From assembly GCF_037023145.1 (NCBI RefSeq), contig NZ_CP146094.1, positions 62,001 to 126,000 on the forward strand: a stretch of 64,000 nucleotides of DNA, in the 5' to 3' direction. This stretch comes from Ralstonia sp. RRA. GTDB taxonomy: Bacteria > Pseudomonadota > Gammaproteobacteria > Burkholderiales > Burkholderiaceae. The translations under genes and the position numbers were made by a program. Positions 61,913 through 64,000 of the stretch are shown in pieces; within the stretch, counting starts at the first letter, position 1, and every line of letters starts with the position of its first letter. The notes below the pieces were generated by a model. It was not told where the DNA came from and searched no databases. It was given only the letters and a program-made list of their open reading frames with translations.

Positions 61913-62214
61913 GAATCGGTCCCTTGTGTCGCGCCATGCCTTCGCCAGCACATACCTACGTGGACTCAATATACGGAGACGCATCGCAGGTTCTAGGGCC
62001 GGTGACTCAATGGGACGACGCCAATTTCGGTATTCGTACCCTTGCCGGGTTCGGGCTCCAATCGGGAATCGATCATTGGCGTCACACCAATCCGATGCTT
62101 CGGCTGCAGCCCCTTTGACTTTGATGGAGCCACCTCACGCGGGGCCGCTGCACTCCAAGTTGGAATCTTGGACTTTCTAGCAACGCCACCTATCTAGTTC
62201 CTTACGCCCCAGAC
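61913..62214. other. stretch without a certain gene
   Basis: Open frames on both strands (plus 61935-62118; minus extension of the 329-aa gene) look equally doubtful. No recognisable promoter. Confidence 0.3.
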
Positions 62215-62232
62215 CCAAGAAGTAACCGCCCT
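62215..62232. repeat. 18-bp direct repeat copy 2
   Basis: Identical to 32963-32980 (CCAAGAAGTAACCGCCCT). Lies next to the stop of a doubtful 70-codon minus frame (62232-62444, GTG start). Confidence 0.6.
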
Positions 62233-62444
62233 CATTGACCAACCATTTTACTTCCCATCACGAATTTATGAACACCAAGCACGAGGGGAATCTTGGTTTC
62301 TCGCGTAGACGATTCGTGCGCGACCGACTTAACGCCAGAGAGTGCGCGAAGGTCGGAAACGAGGCTACCTATCGGATCTACCGGCCCAGCAAACCCTGAG
62401 CTCGATGGCGTGCGTGGAATCAGGTCTAGTGCCCTTTGACACAC
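62232..62444 (-). CDS. doubtful hypothetical protein, 70 aa
   Basis: Frame with protein-like C-terminal half (GSLVSDLRALSGVKSVAHESSTRETKIPLVLGVHKFVMG), GTG start directly after the small-RNA terminator. Low certainty. Confidence 0.25.
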   Translation of the reverse strand: MCQRALDLIPRTPSSSGFAGPVDPIGSLVSDLRALSGVKSVAHESSTRETKIPLVLGVHKFVMGSKMVGQ

Positions 62445-62464
62445 AAATTGAGGCCCAAAAGCTC

Positions 62465-62620
62465 AAAAAAAAACGTCGCGCTTCTCAGCACGACGCGGGG
62501 GAATGATTCTCGACGACAGATGGGGATCGCCGTAGAACCTGCGGGTTGCACAAATCGAGGCCTATTCGCCCATCAGGTGAGAGGGTCCATGGACGAACGG
62601 GTCAATGGCTCCGACTTGCA
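62465..62620 (-). ncRNA. candidate small RNA, about 155 nt
   Basis: A family promoter (62627-62656) is followed by about 155 bases without a good reading frame and then the intrinsic terminator CGCGTCG/CGCGACG with nine T (62465-62497). The transcript carries a GTCCATGGAC palindrome and an AACC/GGTT hairpin. No P1-P4 leader elements. Boundaries are predicted; target unknown. Confidence 0.6.
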
Positions 62621-62626
62621 CAGGGC

Positions 62627-62656
62627 AGAGTATGCCACATTAGTTCTTGTCAGGAA
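62627..62656 (-). promoter_or_regulatory. palindrome promoter of the candidate small RNA
   Basis: Palindrome TTCCTGACAAGAA (62644-62656), 11 bases, then -10 TACTCT (62627-62632) in GGCATACTCT; same arrangement as the gene promoters. Confidence 0.65.
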
Positions 62657-63190
62657 CTTGTTTTGTTTCATCTCAACCACACCACATTTCTTAAGCACCT
62701 GCGTGCGCTTTACATCTGCTCGTTGCAGGTGTTGTCTGCACGCTACTCCAGAGCGAGGATCGAGAGACCCGTGGGCAGCGCTATTGGGAATTGCGTTTGG
62801 GTTTTTGCCTCATCGGCGGCTTAGTGCGACCGCCTACGAGGGCCCGAACGGAACTCACTGGTGCCGCATGAGGAACGCAGCCCCTGATAGCCGCGACTAC
62901 AGCTCGTGAATTCCCGCGTCAAAATTCGGAATGCTCGAAGGGCTTGGCCAGTGTTGGCCCCGAATCCGTAACGATCAGTTCTCTACCGGACTTCGGATTT
63001 GGAGAAGGTTTGTCCAAGCCCCTTCGAATCCGGGGACCGGTGACCGAACAACTGCGCCGCTAGGTGCGAACGCGTTATTGGTCACATCGGGCCTGAAGTG
63101 AACTTAGCGCCACATGACCCACGTTAGGCGACTGCTTACCGGGATGCGGCGCAATCCCAGTACAGCACGATCACGTAAGTGCCTCACGAA
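62657..63190. other. non-coding region, possible origin or control region
   Basis: No convincing gene. Contains nested inverted repeats (62935-63027) and adjoins the palindromes at 63244-63320. The absence of genes over about 0.5 kb next to a plasmid-type antitoxin gene suggests an origin, oriT or partition site, but no Rep or relaxase is visible in the window. Confidence 0.45.
62935..63027. repeat. nested inverted repeats
   Basis: Outer arms TCGAAGGGCTTGG (62935-62947) and CCAAGCCCCTTCGA (63014-63027), one extra base; inner arms CCGAATCCG (62960-62968) and CGGACTTCGG (62987-62996). Confidence 0.65.
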
Positions 63191-63243
63191 CCACTTTTAG
63201 CAGCAAAAGCAGCGCTTCCCGCTAAACTAAAGCGTCACCTTTT

Positions 63244-63320
63244 AGTTTTGCTGTACAGCAAAACTAGCGATTTTTGCTAAACTAACGCCATCCTAGGTAC
63301 TTTTGCTGTACAGCAAAACT
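63244..63320 (+). promoter_or_regulatory. two palindromic operators upstream of the AbiEi-like gene
   Basis: The 18-bp palindrome TTTTGCTGTACAGCAAAA is present twice, at 63246-63263 inside a perfect 22-bp dyad (63244-63265) and at 63301-63318; centres are 55 bp apart. A half-site TTTTGCTAAACTAACG lies between (about 63272-63287) and a degenerate copy at 63195-63210. The second copy ends 20 bases before the ATG, so binding would block transcription. AbiEi-type antitoxins repress their own promoter through paired inverted repeats. Confidence 0.75.
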
Positions 63321-63337
63321 AACGAATCCGTCTTCAC

Positions 63338-64000
63338 ATGATCGAAGATCCTCAATCCGCAGCAGAGAGCACTCGTCTCGCACACCAGTACGAGATGGGT
63401 GACCTCCTTTGCATCGCATTGACCGAAAGGACCAACGGCAGGATCGTCAGTCGCGCAGACGAAGTGGAGACGGGCCAAGGCATCCGGCTCGATCTTCTTC
63501 TAAGGCTGGAGGCGGCCGGCGAAACTCTCAATATTGCGGTCGAAACGCTCCGCCACGCCTACCCACGCGACATCCAAGGCGCGGTGTGGCGGCTCGAAGA
63601 ATACAAGCTGGCTGCTGGTCCCGATATGGAAATCATTCCCATGGTGGCAGCCGAGGCGCTTAGTCCAGGCGCCCGCGAGCAACTTCGGAATCGAGGGATT
63701 GCCTACTTTGAGCGAAATGGCAATCTGCACCTGCGCCGGCACCACTGGTGGCTCGACATAGAGCGTCCGCCGCTCACTGTTGCAAAGAGAGAGGCAACTA
63801 CACTCTTCACGGATGCGAGGGAGATGGTCGTCCACGCTTTGCTCATGCATCGTGGCGAATGGCTCACGGGCAGCGAACTCGCTCGGGTTTCCCAAGCGTC
63901 TCAGTACACGTGCTCATTGGTTTTGCAGGGCCTCGAACGTCGTGAGTGGTGCGAGTCGAGCGGAGCCGGCCGCACCCTCCGCCGCATGCTCACGCAACCG
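63338..64000 (+). CDS. AbiEi-like type IV antitoxin / winged-helix regulator, C-terminus cut by window edge
   Basis: 221 codons visible, open to the window end. The C-terminal half fits the AbiEi domain found beside plasmid replication genes: FTDAREMVVHALLMHRGEWLTGSELARVSQASQYTCSLVLQGLERREWCESSGAGRTLRR, a winged helix with basic wing. AbiEi neutralises the nucleotidyltransferase toxin AbiEii and represses its operon; a partner toxin would lie beyond the window. Only plus-strand gene in the window. Start at 63338 lacks a good SD; MGDLLCIALTE at 63394 is an alternative. Confidence 0.75.
   Translation, partial: MIEDPQSAAESTRLAHQYEMGDLLCIALTERTNGRIVSRADEVETGQGIRLDLLLRLEAAGETLNIAVETLRHAYPRDIQGAVWRLEEYKLAAGPDMEIIPMVAAEALSPGAREQLRNRGIAYFERNGNLHLRRHHWWLDIERPPLTVAKREATTLFTDAREMVVHALLMHRGEWLTGSELARVSQASQYTCSLVLQGLERREWCESSGAGRTLRRMLTQP

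Noticed and set aside
1..62000. Integron gene cassettes with attC sites
   Set aside because: The hairpins are upstream of the ORFs and hold the SD; no integrase and no attC core (GTTRRRY) pattern was recognised.
62436..62909. 157-codon plus-strand frame
   Set aside because: Runs through the small-RNA terminator and promoter, with unlikely composition.
1..64000. CRISPR array, IS element, tRNA or rRNA genes
   Set aside because: No regularly spaced repeats, transposase-like proteins or RNA-gene features were seen.

Overview
The window looks like a stretch of a large accessory replicon, most likely a megaplasmid of a betaproteobacterium (Burkholderiales-like). That placement is inferred from moderately high GC, an H-NS family protein of the betaproteobacterial type, a plasmid-type AbiEi-like antitoxin at the right edge, and dozens of proteins of no recognisable family. 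No rRNA, tRNA, transposase, integrase, CRISPR array or phage structural gene was seen. Almost every gene from 1 to 62 kb is on the minus strand. The only convincing plus-strand gene is the AbiEi-like one at 63338.

Layout, by plus coordinate; transcription runs right to left. 0-7.8 kb: leader-controlled genes, including a GHKL ATPase (cut by the window edge) and a DndC/PAPS-reductase-like PP-loop protein. 7.9-12.6 kb: exported or membrane proteins and a DUF1294 protein. 12.8-15.5 kb: a second set of leader-controlled genes. 16-40.7 kb: a different accessory block with no typical leaders. It holds an SPFH/band-7 protein with tandem repeats, H-NS, RadA, DUF4031, an ASCH protein, a DUF2807 lipoprotein, a UDG-like protein, an M41-like protease without AAA domain, a PD-(D/E)XK-like protein, an R2K ATP-grasp enzyme, a hexapeptide acetyltransferase, an M50-like protease and many very small proteins. 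41-52.2 kb: the densest set of leader-controlled genes. 52.4-62 kb: small proteins, then an adenine methyltransferase and a four-gene run of large unknowns. 62.4-63.3 kb: a candidate small RNA, nested inverted repeats and two perfect or near-perfect palindromes, i.e. a possible origin or control region. 63.3 kb to the end: the AbiEi-like gene.

The most striking thing is a repeated regulatory module in front of about 20 unrelated genes. Read on the minus strand it consists of a 13-bp palindrome TTCCYRNYRGGAA overlapping the -35 region, an extended -10 (TGnTAnnnT), a hairpin near the mRNA 5' end (P1, GCTGG/CCAGC), a second hairpin (P2, typically TCACCG/CGGTGA), a GC-rich nested hairpin (P3, AACCC..GCGGGGC..GCCCCG..GGGTT), and finally a hairpin whose 3' arm contains the Shine-Dalgarno GGAG (P4, for example CCTGCTTC/GGAGCAGG) directly before the ATG. 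Arms of every hairpin change together from copy to copy (GTTTG/CAAAC, CTGTT/AACAG, ACCTG/CAGGT in P4; TCACCG/CGGTGA, CTCGCC/GGCGAG, TCAAATT/AATTTGA in P2), which is strong evidence for selected RNA structure. Palindrome promoters start 1-4 gene operons, every cistron inside has its own P3-P4, and most operons end in a strong intrinsic terminator. The same palindrome promoter drives a short non-coding transcript at 62.46-62.62 kb.

How the genes work together is not known. The leader regulon mixes a GHKL ATPase, a DndC-like enzyme and orphan soluble proteins, so a shared condition-dependent translational switch is the simplest reading. Coordinates of starts were chosen from Shine-Dalgarno spacing and the leader position.
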